Below, piece after piece: positions 1 to 37,911 of a stretch of DNA of 64,000 nt. The position numbers were made by a program, and so were the translations under genes. The notes beneath the pieces are model-generated. The model ran no database searches. It saw only the letters and a program-made list of their open reading frames with translations, and was not told where the DNA came from. The stretch's first letter is position 1, and each line of letters starts with the position of its first letter. The DNA is taken from contig CM076955.1 in NCBI GenBank assembly GCA_039566865.1, forward strand, positions 17,591,501 to 17,655,500. The letters run 5' to 3'. The DNA comes from Aurelia coerulea. Lineage: Eukaryota > Cnidaria > Scyphozoa > Semaeostomeae > Ulmaridae.

Positions 1-3000
1 TTAATTTGTCATGTTCTTTTTCCAAGTTCATTTGATGTCTTGCAAGTTCTTGCTGAACGCCATATAATTCGACACCCAGTTCTTCCCTTTCCTTCTTTCT
101 CCTTACATGTTCTTCTCCCTGCAAAACAAATTATTATTTAACAAGTCATAAAAAATAAGATAATAGTGATGTTCACGATGGATTTTGTCACAACAAATCT
201 TTAACTCATAAGAAATTCTTAAACACCAGAGGGTGCCCCCAAAAAAGTTCCCATTTTCGACAGGCCATAATAAATAGTACATAAGCATGATTTCGAAGAT
301 TGATAATACACCCTTCTCAAATAATACTCGAAATTTGTGTTCATTTTTCAGCGGGCTGCTACCCAAACAACAACCTATTTTTCATTTATAATAGCCTGTC
401 AAAGGTGGGAACTTTTTTGGAGCCCCGTGTTCCGGTATATCAACCATTCCTTAAAGACAGGAGTTTGACTGCTTCATGAAGGAAGCTTGAAAAACATGTG
501 CCAAGGAACAAAACAAATTTAAATTTCACTGCTTTGAAACAATGTACCCTTTGCATAGATATTTAGAAGGTTTCATATTTGGTTAACAAATAAATGCACG
601 TAGCTAAGATTTTCTATTTCTTTTTGGATTATTCTAACATTTCATTTTAATAATACCTGACAGCACTGCAAAAACTGCGAAGCAACTGCAAAACAAGCTA
701 TTTCCCACGTTTAATGTTTCCAAGATCACCAACTTCAAACGGACATTGAGTATAATTAAATCTTCAATTCCTTTTTCTAAGCACTATATTTGTATCTTTT
801 TGACTTGAAGCTGTATAGTCTTAAAATAAAACACATCTAGCATGCGTTATGATGCTTAAAGAGAACATCTGAAGAACATTTTTTTAAATTGATAGCTATA
901 CCAGGTGTGCCAAAATAAACTATGCACATTTGGCAGGCCACAATAAATCGTACACTGGACCGATTTTGAAGATTTATGACTAAATCTTTAGCAGAATGCC
1001 TGAATTAGATTCTAGGACTTTTTGCAAATTCTTCTGTTTTCAGTTTTTAGAGCTAGAAACGAGATTCTTAAAATTTTCATTTCGAAAACACTGAGAACGA
1101 TAAAAAAAACGTTGATCAAATTTTAAAAGACTCAACATGAATGAACCACGAGAAACGTTTTCAGGGTGATTTTAGTGTTTAGTACGAACTCTCATACAGC
1201 AGATTACAATCAATTGATTTCTGAATCCCAAATCACCTGGAACAAGTTCTCTCTTTGTCCATTCATGTCCATTCTTTAGAAAACTTGATCAATGTTTTTT
1301 TTATCGTTTTCAGTGTTTTCAAAAACTAAAATTGTAAGAAACTCGCTTCTAGCTCTAAAAACGGAAAATGAAAAAATTTACAAAAATCCAGTATCTAAGT
1401 CAGGCTTTCAGCTAACGATTAAGTTATAAATCTTCAAAATCGGTCCAGTGTACAATTTATTGTGGCCTGCCAAATGTGCATAGTTTATTATGGCGCACCC
1501 AGTATCAAAACCGGGGGTTCTAAAATCATCCTACAACTGTGTAAAAAATGATTATCCACTATATTTCATGATTATGCAGTTCAGCAATAATATTTGATGC
1601 ATCAGTTTGAGACACATGGTATGAAGAAAATTTAGTCAGATTTGCACAGAGTATCCTGTCAGGCTTTCTTTCTTTTCTTTCCTGAAAACTGAAAAAACAT
1701 GATGCTGAGTCTGAGAATACTCCTGCTGTATACTCACCAGTTCTCGATATTGCAATGTGACTTTCTCTATCTGCTTCAACAAATGTGCTTTGTATGCAGT
1801 TTGGAACCTTTTCATCAGAGGCTGTCAAGAAAACAACAAGGGAAATGATTATGAAAAACTTGCTGATATCACAAAATGAAATACGAATAACAAACTGAAA
1901 TGATCAAACATTAGGAATCATAAGGTTGCAATTAAATCTAAGCTCGCCAACAAACAACCAATCAAAACATTAATTGAAGTTTGAGTGAATTGTAACATCA
2001 AAGCTTCACTGAAAATTGAAAGCTCATACAGTCTTAATAATATATTTCCAACTGGACATATATTTTTTCATCCCCAGATTTTATTAGTCTGGTGACACCC
2101 CTGAAGTCCTTGGAAGAACAGTTGTAAGGTTCTATAGGGCTGCAGGTTTTCATCCTTGAAATATTTGTGATTGTAAGTATAAAGCTGTGTTATAGACCTA
2201 AATCAAATGAAGCTTTGATGTGTGTATACAATGTTAAATGAAAACACAAAGTATTCTTAAATAAGTACTGTATGGGGGTCAGAAAATTTGCATCACCCTA
2301 TAATTATCCAGCTTTATTTCACTTACATGCTCAGGATCCAAAACAATCATGTCATCATCAGCATCATCTTCTGAACCGCTGTCAATCCCAGCATCCATGC
2401 CACTGTCCTCAACTTCTTCTGGATTGTCATCTTCTTCTATGTCATCATTCTCAATTGTGTCAGGCAATGATGTGAAGTCTTGGAAATCACCCTGTGATTC
2501 TGTGCCTTGTGGTTGTGACATGTCTAGTATGAAATACAGATAATGGTTGTCGAGGACAAAATATGTACAGTATGGACCTTGTGCACCTACTGTAAATACT
2601 ATCAAGAGTTCTCAAGAATTCTTGACAACAGTTAATTTCTTGATAGGAACTCTTCAATTTAAAACTGTTGACAGTCTTTCATGCCATTCAATAATTTTCT
2701 CATACTTGTTTTAGTCTTTCTTAAACTTGCTTACTTCGCTCAAAGTATCAATTCAAGGTCAGGTTTAAATTTCAAATAATTGGAACAACTCAATTTACAG
2801 GAAGTTGAAAGGATAAAAAGGAAAAGGTACATTTTTTTTAGCTTGGGGGCATGATTCTAACCAAACTCTGGTCAAGGACCCACCAAAACAAGAATGTGGA
2901 AAGTGACCCACCAAAACAAGAATGTGGAAAGTTTGTGATATCGTTTCATTCACAAATTTCAGAGCAAGCTGTTGTGGATAAACCTTCAAATTAGACTATT

Positions 3001-4942
3001 CTATTTGCTGTGTTTCCTGTCTGCTTCTAATACTGCATACATAAGGCTATAACCCTTGTAGTCAAAACAAGACTAAACTAATGTAATGGCTGGACCACAG
3101 TTTCATTTTATTTAGTGGTATTTTTTGGCATCACTTTCTCACATTTCCTTACCTTCAGCAATGTCAGCAGCCCTTGTTGAATGTCTTCGTGCAGGAGTTT
3201 CACCCTGGTCATATTCATCACTTAGTCTGTATTCCCGCAATGCCTTGATTGTTAGCTGTGCTACTGCATCACTCAAACCAGATCTCTTTGATGTCTTGGT
3301 GGAAGGTCTAGAGAGATTTTCTCTTGATGATGTTCTTTGGTCAGTCATCTGGTCAGATTCTAATACTGTATACAAACAACAACATACTGTAACTCTTCTA
3401 TAGTAGTCACAAAACAAGACTAAACTAATAATGGCTATAGACTACAGTTTCACTCTGTTAAGCAGAAGGCAACTTTTTTACCTTTTTTAACTTTCAGCAG
3501 GGTGGTAGAAAGCATCCAAAACTTGGGGGAATGACACTTCGAGAGGACTTTCATATTAAGCTGTAGGGCCGGCCTTCCCAAAACAAAATGGGCACTCTTT
3601 TCTTGCAAAATCTTGTAGGGGGGGGGGCACTACATTTCTGACCTTCAGCACAGACAGCAGCCCTGCTATCTTTTAATTAATGATTTTCACCCTGGTCATT
3701 TTCATAGACTGAATTCTTTAAATACCTTGATGGTCAGCTTTAATGCTGAAACACTTACATCAGTTCTATTGATCCCTCGGTGGAAGATAAGTTTCTCTAG
3801 ATGGTGGTCTCTGGTCATCAATCTTATCTACTTATTCTACCACTTGTATACAAAAGATACACAACTCTTCTGGTCAGAAACAAGACTAAACTAATATACT
3901 GTAACAGCTGCACTACAGTTTCATTTCATTTAGCGGTATCATTTTAGGACACTTTTTTTTACTTTTTTCTTACCTCCAGAACTGCCAGCAGCCTTTGCAT
4001 CTCTTGTTTCAGGATTTTCACCCTGGTCAATTCCATCATTCAGTCTGTATTCTCTTTCTGCATCGACTTTTTTCTTACCTCCAGAACTGCCTGCAGCCCT
4101 TGCATCTCTTGTTTCAGGATTTTCACTCTGGTCAATTCCATCATTCAGTCTGTATTCTCTTTCTGCATCGACTGTTAGCCTTGATACTGCACCACTTATA
4201 GCAGATATTTTAGGCGGTGGAATTTGGTTGGCCATCTTGTCTGCTTCTAATACTGTATACAAAAAAACAACATAGCCCTTCTATTGCAAACAAGACTAAA
4301 CTAATGGAGCGGCTGCACTACAGTTTGACTTCACAGCAAGCAGACATCTTTTTAAGCCTCTTTCCTATCTTTTCTTATTTGTAGCACAGACATCAGCCCT
4401 TCTACTCTACCTATAGCTAGTGATTCAGAATTTGACCTTTTGGTTATTTTCTGCTATTTTTATCAGTCAGTCTCGTCTGTATCATCTTATAATGACATAT
4501 GTGTTTGTTGTGTTGTGTTGTAGTTTGTCTGTTGTAGTTTTAGTAGTTTGTACTCACGTTTCTGTGTGTTAATTTTCTGTCTGCTTCTAATACTGCATGC
4601 ATACAAAAGATAAAAAAAACCCTTCCAGTCACAAGCAAAACTAAACTAACGTAACGGCTGCACTGCACTACAGTTTTATTTTATTTGGCGAGGTATCTAT
4701 TTTGGTCACTTTTCCCCTTTTTTTCTTACAAACGCACCGCTTCTTCGACTTCGCTTACCTGCAGCACTGCCAGCATCAGCCCTCCTAGGATTTTCACCCT
4801 GACGCTCGTCATCATCACTCAGTCTGTATTCTTTCAATGCACTGGCCGTTAGCTTTGATACTGCACCACTGACAGCAGATTTCTTTGATCCCTTGATGGA
4901 AGGCGTAGAGATATTTTCTTCAGACGGTGGTCGGTCGGCCAT
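1..4942 (-). CDS. CCDC40: CCDC40, 5' part (coiled-coil axonemal ruler protein)
   Basis: CCDC40 pairs with CCDC39 to form the 96-nm ruler of motile cilia that positions inner dynein arms and the nexin-dynein regulatory complex. Exons read on the minus strand: 4759-4942 (ATG at 4942, context AAGATGG), 4079-4252 or 3974-4252, 3153-3365, 2327-2523, 1738-1821 and 1-118, continuing past the left edge. All junctions are GT-AG and all phases agree (1,1,1,0,0). The exon at 2327 is acidic and ends VLDPEH; the next gives PLMKRFQTAYKAHLLKQIEK and the last contains EELGVELYGVQQELARH. This matches the conserved block where the acidic N-terminus of animal CCDC40 passes into its coiled coil. The first three exons are tandem copies of one another (see the array entry). 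Introns hold TA-flanked elements at 231-428 and 901-1502. Identity is firm for the last three exons; joining the three N-terminal copies is inferred from phase. Confidence 0.85.
231..428. mobile_element. Small palindromic MITE in CCDC40 intron
   Basis: Inverted ends: CCAAAAAAGTTCCCA on the left and TGGGAACTTTTTTGG on the right, followed inward by CGACAGGCCATAATAAA and its counterpart. It is about 200 bp, has no coding capacity, and resembles the CCGGGTG-ended elements elsewhere in the window. Confidence 0.75.
901..1502. mobile_element. 602-bp TA-flanked foldback MITE
   Basis: Starts CCAGGTGTGCCAAAATAAAC and ends with its imperfect reverse complement, flanked by TA on both sides. Arms pair along most of the element, so it is nearly one long palindrome. 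A second copy begins at 63832. TA duplication plus such ends suggest a Tc1/mariner-type nonautonomous element. Confidence 0.85.
3008..4942 (-). repeat. Tandem exon-intron duplication array in CCDC40
   Basis: A unit of roughly 350-450 bp recurs. Each copy has an acceptor followed by TATTAGAAGCAGACA, an exon, a phase-1 donor and an intron with the shared stretch ACAAGACTAAACTAAT. Open copies are 4759-4942 (first exon), 4079-4252 and 3153-3365; each encodes a form of a SGAVSKLT..A..EYRL block. Decayed copies lie near 3640-3850 (stops and frameshifts) and 4380-4592. A further acceptor relic at about 3008-3034 runs into a stop after ten codons. Open internal exons start and end in phase 1, so gain or loss of a unit keeps the frame. 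Confidence 0.85.
3974..4183 (-). repeat. Internal 105-bp in-frame duplication with two splice donors
   Basis: Inside the second CCDC40 exon a 105-bp segment encoding a VDAEREYRLNDGIDQ-type block is present twice. Each copy ends in the same donor context (GGAG then GTAAG), giving donors after 4079 and after 3974. Their distance is 35 codons, so either donor gives an in-frame protein with one or two copies of the block. Confidence 0.8.
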
Positions 4943-4979
4943 CTTGTCTACTTTCACGGTTTAGCTGCTATGCATTGTT

Positions 4980-4993
4980 GTTGTCAAGGTACT
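4980..4993. promoter_or_regulatory. Weak X-box-like (RFX) site upstream of CCDC40
   Basis: GTTGTCAAGGTACT lies about 40 bp upstream of the CCDC40 ATG. It matches the RFX X-box pattern GTHNYYATRRNAAC at 11 of 14 positions, with a good left half and a poor right half. Ciliary genes usually carry such a site close upstream, which is the main reason to note it. Position fits; sequence match is weak. Confidence 0.25.
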
Positions 4994-5067
4994 CAAAAAC
5001 AAGGATCACAGGGAAACGACATATGAAAAGTTAATCATGCGATGCGAACGCGAATAACAACGCGTAA

Positions 5068-5228
5068 AGCCCAGTTTCCAGTCAGCGGAAATTTCCGCGC
5101 GGGCGGAATTTCTATTGTATTCAAGAGAAAATGTCGCTCTGGCATTGAATAGAAAGTTACGGCTGAGCGACCTTTTATTGTCTAAAATTCCGCCCGCTCG
5201 GAAAATTTCACTGACTGAAAATTAGGCT
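5068..5228. mobile_element. 160-bp foldback element upstream of CCDC40
   Basis: Left arm holds CAGTCAGCGGAAATTTCCGC and GGGCGGAATTT; the right arm holds AAATTCCGCCCGC and TTTCACTGACTG. It sits about 130 bp upstream of the CCDC40 start. No TSD was recognised. Confidence 0.6.
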
Positions 5229-5431
5229 TAACGCGCGAAAATTACAGGTGAAATTTGCGATAGCCCAGCCCGGGGATAGCCCAAAAAATTCATTCAAGAT
5301 TCTGTTTTTATTCGCTGATATTCTCACGTGACATCTAATGTGATATCTGAGATCGCTTTCCTTTTGTTATATGCAATAACTTCAACTTGTTGAAGTTCGC
5401 ATTATGTTGTTTTTTATCGTAGATAGATGGA

Positions 5432-5610
5432 GACCTTTTAGCTATTCTACAAAAGAGCCTGGATCGAGCGTCAATTTTATACAATTCTATACGCGAGGTT
5501 CGATCGAGTAGCGTTGGAGCTTCTATCACTATTGTGCACATTCGAAAATTCATAAAAATGTATCAGTAGATCGTTCGATTCGAACGTTGGTTTAGAATAG
5601 CTAAAAGGTC
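5432..5610. mobile_element. MITE, GACCTTTTAGCTATTCTA family, copy 1
   Basis: About 179 bp, with ends GACCTTTTAGCTATTCTA and TAGAATAGCTAAAAGGTC. The interior GAGCTTCTATCACTATTGTG is shared with 43465-43642. Degraded relatives lie at 7172-7310 and about 52866-53033. Confidence 0.75.
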
Positions 5611-5911
5611 GATTGGTAGTGAAACTAGCGTAGCAGGCTTTCTGTGATTGGTTACTATTTAATAAGAGCGCTATTTCATACTCTCTTCTCGTGCGTACCA
5701 ATTCGGATCTTTATTCAACTTTAATTGCTCTGACCAATACCAGATGAAAAAAATTGCAATTTAGAAATTTGTCTTCTTTTGCTTCAGTTCAGTATTTACT
5801 ACAAGGGCATTGCAAGGGAGTGGGCATATCCACCCCAACAATGTCAAAGCATTTGTCAATGCTGTAAATGGCAAAAAAATTTTGAGTGATATGGTATGGT
5901 AAAATTATATA

Positions 5912-6594
5912 CCGGGTGAACCAAAAAAAATTCCCACTCTTGAAAATTCATAGCATCAAGAGTACTGGATGGATTGGAATGAATCAATATTTACTGGACA
6001 GTCAAAAGATTAAGGTATTTTTGTCATTTTTCTCGCCTTGTTACAAGCATTGGAAAATTGGTAAATTCAAATGCAGAAAAACTTCGTGGTTGCAAAGTGA
6101 CCGAAAAAGGGCTAAAATACACGATCAAATCATAAAGGACTCCTCGCCCAGAACTTCAGAGAAAAAGCAATTTCTCATGGGTGAGAGATATCGTCTGCAC
6201 ATTTATTGCCATGGGATTGAAGATCTTTAGTGTGATCGAATCTATGTCTTATTACTCTTGAGAGAGGTGAAACTCTCAGGTGTTTATGTCTGTGTGATCA
6301 GAGTCCTAATGATTTGATCAAGTGTTTTAAACCCTTTTTCAGTCATTTTGAGAACATGAACTTTTTGTAAAGTTGAACTTACCAGGTCAAAGTATTTTTG
6401 TGATTTTTTTCGTCTTCTTACGATCACTGCAAATATAAGTAAATTTTACTTATATTTGCAATGATCGTAAGAAGACGAGAAAAATCACAAAAATACTTTG
6501 ATCTTTTGACTTCTAACTAGAAGTTGAATCATTCAAATCAATGAAGTGGTGCTACGAATTTTCGAAAGTGGGAACTTTTTTCTGGCTCACCCGG
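5912..6594. mobile_element. 683-bp TA-flanked MITE, CCGGGTGAACC family
   Basis: Ends CCGGGTGAACCAAAAAAAA and GGCTCACCCGG, with TA on both sides. Subterminal sequence (CATAGCATCAAGAGTACTGG, then GGAATGAATCAATATTTACT) is shared with the copy at 15307-15926. A 60-bp hairpin lies at its centre near 6405-6495. No transposase frame. Confidence 0.85.
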
Positions 6595-6863
6595 TAGATT
6601 AAAGCTTCAAATTACAGCTGCTTTTTGGCTTGATCAGTCCAGGTCAGGTAGCACAGTTCCTAAGGCCCGTAGAAAGCGGGGGACGGGGTACGAAGTCAAC
6701 TTCTTGCGACACCGTTTACACTGTATCGGTACGATATTGGAACTGCAACAAAAGTGTAAATTTGTCCCTTCTATCTATAGAAAAAGTTCGTTCTGGAGCC
6801 GTGTAAGTGCTCTTGAACCGTAACAACTTTCTAAGGGATCAAATTTGTACAGTATAAATCAAC

Positions 6864-6951
6864 CTCGTCCCCAGGGCCTTTTGTCATATTGGGACGGAGA
6901 CGAAAAGATAAAGGTCTCCATCCTGATATGACAAAAGGCCCTGGGGACGAG
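6864..6951. repeat. 88-bp near-perfect hairpin
   Basis: CTCGTCCCCAGGGCCTTTTG at the left is matched by its reverse complement at the right, with a short loop near AAGATAAAG. No TSD seen. Probably a tiny foldback element. Confidence 0.7.
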
Positions 6952-7102
6952 ATTGAGTGTAAATGTGGTCTTGGTTTCCTGCAGAAATATATGAACACTA
7001 AGAGAAGATCACATCAAAAGAAAAGCACTGATTGTTGAAGCGAGTGAATTGAAGTAAGAAGTTTTCATAATCTCATGTTACCTTACCACCGGTGCTGACC
7101 AA

Positions 7103-8112
7103 CACAGGTTCCAAATTATTAAAAACATTGGTGTGAAATTCTGTGACAGTTTTCGCTCCAGCATTTTTAGCTATTCTATGATTGAATTTGGATCAAGTGA
7201 TATGTTCATTAGTTAGAGCTTCTGTCAATGATGTGAACATTCGAAAATTCTTCAAAATTCATAAAAACACCGGTCGATTCAGATTCCGTAGTAGAATAGC
7301 TAAAAGGTCTTTTGAATAGCTTGAACAATACTTTAGCTGAATCATTCTACCGCTGGACTTTTCCGACATCTTCAATATCTTTCGAAAATTACAGCAACTC
7401 ATCTTAAGATGTCGTTAGGAAGTGACATCATCAAATTTCTAAATCATAAACTAAAAGAATAAAAGACTGTGCTTTATACCATACTGTAGATATTCATAAA
7501 CTGTGGCAGTCTTGAAATTTTGTTGTAATTTTTTGAATTCTCAAAAAGGACAGAAGTTAAACAAGTTACTTTCCTCGACATAAATCTTAGATTCAGCTGA
7601 TCAAGTAGCCTTTCTGGTTGCCTTGACAATAACGGACCATCAATATTGCCACCATTTTGGATTTTTGCAAAGGCCTGTTATTGTTTAGAATATTTTTTCT
7701 TGCAATAGTCTTTGGCAGCTACCTCCCAGACATAAAAAACATCGAATAATCTAACTTGAGTAGAAGTAACTGGCTGACAGGGTAGACTTTGGTCTCAGAC
7801 TTTGTGATTTTGCCGCCATTATGGATTTCCGCCATTTCTAGCCGTTCCCCAAATTTTTCAGAGGGTCACCCCCACTCAAAATGTTCGTTTTGATGTATAG
7901 AACATGATAAAATTTCAAACTTAGTTACCCGAGAAGTGGCTGCGGATTTTTAGTTTTGCACCCGACTATTTACTTCTGAAGAAATTGAAGATTTGTGAAA
8001 AATCCAACGGCAAAATTATGGCAAATTAGCTAAAGTTCCTTTCAAGCCATCCATTTCAAAGAAATAGGTCATACAATTTTACACCAACCTTAAAAAATCA
8101 GAACTTCTGCTG
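7103..8112. mobile_element. Foldback element, family E, with internal insertion
   Basis: Left arm contains AGGTTCCAAATTATTAAAAA and GGTGTGAAATTC. The right arm contains GAATTTTACACC-like sequence followed by CTTAAAAAATCAGAACTTCTG. It is related to 12912-13434. A GACCTTTTAGC-family MITE (7172-7310) interrupts the left arm. Boundaries are approximate. Confidence 0.5.
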
Positions 8113-8997
8113 TTCCGACCGGTCTTATAAAATATAACAAATATTTTAAAACAAATATTATCTTTTGTCGAAAAATTTACCAAACAATACATAACGTAAA
8201 TATAGATGCAGTTCACAGTAATAAACAATATTTACCAGATACAACCAATTTTAAAATAAAACTTTCTGCGAACTAGTTGCTAAGGTAAACACACTATGCT
8301 TTTTTAATAAGAAAGGTGGATATTGTTCCTCGAAATAAATTTACACGTTTGAAAAGTCACCAAGTTCGATTGACAGGGGATTGGTATCCCTGTCAAAAGC
8401 CTAGGGCTAGGGTGGACTGATGACATTCGTCTAAGTTTGCTCCATTTAATTGAATGGTTATTTACTGTTATAGTCATTCCGCTAGAACTTAGACTCATAA
8501 TCATCCATACATTACTTTGAGACTAATTTTTGAATCTCGTTCAACTTTTTGAGCGCCAATCAGATTGCGTCTTTTTGGATTTGCGTGATTTGATTGGCTA
8601 CCAATTCCTTCAACAAAATGTTTACGTAATAGTCACAAAACATTGACCAAGATTGTTGTGGTTCGGAGTATTTGTTGAAGTGGAATGGGAGTTCCAAAAA
8701 ATGTGGTCATGCCCGGTTTAGGGGGCACACCTTGCCAATAATGGGGCGCACACCAGAGTTTAAGTAACGCACGGGGTTCCTGCCCCTACTTGCCCCTATA
8801 TCCGCCACTAAGAGCAGTTGCCTTTTTGCAGCCTCGTTGAATCGAGCTGTGTTCACGTATGCTGGTGGATAAAAACTGATCTTCTTCTGGGACTTTCCAG
8901 TCAAGAACAGTCAAGCACACTGGAGCAACAGAACTAATATAAACAGTCAACCCTTTTACTTATTTTCAAATAATATTTACATCTTATAGTGTCTTCT

Positions 8998-35769
<26,772 letters not shown>

Positions 35770-37911
35770 CTTCTCGTTGAGATGCAAGAAAAAGAAGCAA
35801 TTTCTTCCGGGCTGTGCAAGATTGGATGGAATTCTTTTCTTTGGCCTTCCCTTCCCGTTCTCGTTTGATAAGCCGTGTTTATCTTTACTCTGATAGGATC
35901 TTCCTGATTTTAATCACATGTTTAAGGAATAGCAGCTTGCCGATCATCTGCCTAAGTGAATTTAAATCATCCTCTTCTTGCAAGTGGAACTGCCTTCGCA
36001 CTTTTCACAAAGAACAACCGAAATGTGTTTGCTGCAGTGTCTAATTATGATGGGGATTCCGCGACTGTTGTCGTTCTGTCGTTCTCTTTACGACGGGAAT
36101 CACCATGTGCCCACCCAGCAAACAATAGCGGTTGGTGGCCAGTTGCACATCACAGCGTCAGGAACAGTGTTGTATTTTCGTATTTTCTGTTTCATCTCAT
36201 TTTAAATTCTGGCTTTCACCCATGTTAGACAAATAGACCGGGTGAAGTAAAAAAAGTGAAACTTGTTGACGATTGTACCAGGTGTCCCAAAAAAGTACTC
36301 CTGTTTAAAATATCACCAAAGATTGATTATCAAACCTTTAAAAGTTTTATAAAATTTAATTTTTGAGTTTCTTTGTCAAAGACCCAAAAATATTCATAGA
36401 TGATCACATGTTTGCTTTTGATACAGCAAGGTAGAAAAATTGCACGTTGAAAACCCATATTTTGAGCTATAGTTTTTAAGCAAAATACTCAATCTTGCCC
36501 AAGAGTCCAAATTTTCAGATTTTTTATCATCATTGAAGTCTCCAATGATACTGCCCATTTCTTTCTGTCATTTATGACCACACTAGAACAAAAAGTTTTA
36601 CATGCACAAAGAAATTGATCTGGCAATCATCAGTGCCTTTTTGCAGTATGATTCAAAACCAGGTAGCCCAAAAAAGAGCTAAATTTGCTCATTTATTATT
36701 CCAATTACAAGAACAGCTTTATTTTGTAAAATGATTTGGTCCTTGATCTACTTGAAAAAAAAAGAAAATTGAGGATCGGCCGTGCAATCAAATTTTGGTG
36801 ATATTTCAAACGGGAGTAATTTTTTGGGACACCCGGTAGCTAAGTGTAATGAACGTAGTACAAGTGTCCCAAAAACGGATTGTCGGCTTCTTGGACAAAG
36901 GAAGGACCACTTTTTTAGGACGTTTAGTGTGAAACATTTGAAATCCTGGCCTTTTCTCGGAATTTTGCCGGAAAAAGGTAGAACCGCTAATGTGAAAATT
37001 TGAAATGCTGGTCTTTGGTCTTTCTGCTTAAATTTGGTGGACAAAGGTAGAACCAGCTTACAGGTAAACTTCAAGATTTTGATTAGATATGAGGTTAGAA
37101 AACTTGATTTTTCTGACAAACTGATGGAAAAGGAAGATTGATTTTCAAATTTCACCTTCGTCTCAAAAACTGGTTGTTCTGGGCAAGAAAGTTGTACTGT
37201 GTGGACTGTGTGATAAAAGAACCGTTTATTTTTTGCAATTCCGTTGGACAAACATGAGATCAAATAATTTACAGTACTTGCTCGCCCCTGGTCGTCCTCC
37301 AAGCAATTTGATTGTGGCTTGTGAATTTCTCCTCGAGCTCTCAAACAAAGAATATCTTGTTGAAATAAATACAACTGATTCATTCACATGTCGGCTCGGT
37401 AAACCTAAACCTAGCATCTGACCTGTGCTTCGCTTTTTCTTGAACTTTCCTGATTTCATTAATAATTTCAATCTTTTGATCTTGAATGTATGGAAAAAGA
37501 TACAATTTCTTACACTGAATGGAATTTAAAGTCTAGTGATTAATTGATAGGCGAGGAAATAATTCCTGACTTTAGTTAGTAACAAGTAAAAGCTACCGCT
37601 ACTAAAATCTGGCAGATCTCTAAGGTACAGTTACAATTTCCAAAGCAAACGAATGTGTAGGCGTCTGTTTTCTCTCCTCAGACATGGGCAAACAGCAAAT
37701 AGATTGCAGGTGAAAGAGGAATCAGAACAAAGTTGAAACATTTGAAAGCCGTAGCTGAAACCTAAAAAGTACTAAAGTTTGTTGAAAATTTCCTCAATTT
37801 TTTCTTCTTAGATTTAGATTCATGTAAATTGAGAATATTTGTGTAGCCGCCATTTCAACTTGGATAAACGATTTTGTTTGTCACGATACAATGCCTGCCA
37901 AAAGTCTTGAA
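35770..37911. other. Intergenic stretch upstream of the phosphatase gene
   Basis: Contains the phosphatase promoter side (35770-36230, no recognised motif), a lone CCGGGTGAAGTAAAAAAAG end at 36239 and a complete MITE at 36278-36836. Beyond that is AT-rich sequence with no gene recognised. The long minus frame 36748-37383 overlaps the MITE end and shows no family. Confidence 0.6.
36278..36836. mobile_element. TA-flanked MITE, CCGGGTGTCCC family
   Basis: Ends CAGGTGTCCCAAAAAAGTAC and TTTTTTGGGACACCCGG, with TA on both sides. Interior matches 45627-46173 in inverted orientation (AAAACTATAGCTCAAAATA-type stretch). Confidence 0.88.

Larger units (their letters stand above)
5229..8997. other. Intergenic repeats between CCDC40 and the phosphatase gene
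   Basis: No gene recognised. It holds two members of a short MITE family with ends GACCTTTTAGCTATTCTA (5432-5610 and a decayed one at 7172-7310), a TA-flanked MITE (5912-6594), an 88-bp hairpin (6864-6951) and a foldback element from about 7103 to 8112. The rest is AT-rich unique-looking sequence, presumably including the phosphatase 3' UTR just below 8998. Confidence 0.7.

Noticed and set aside
4548..4592. Short extra CCDC40 exon (acceptor at 4592, donor after 4558)
   Set aside because: Both splice signals exist, but the 35-bp length would break the frame into the next exon. Treated as a decayed copy of the array.
36748..37383. 211-codon minus-strand frame
   Set aside because: Its end is made of the terminal arm of the 36278-36836 MITE and the rest matches no family.
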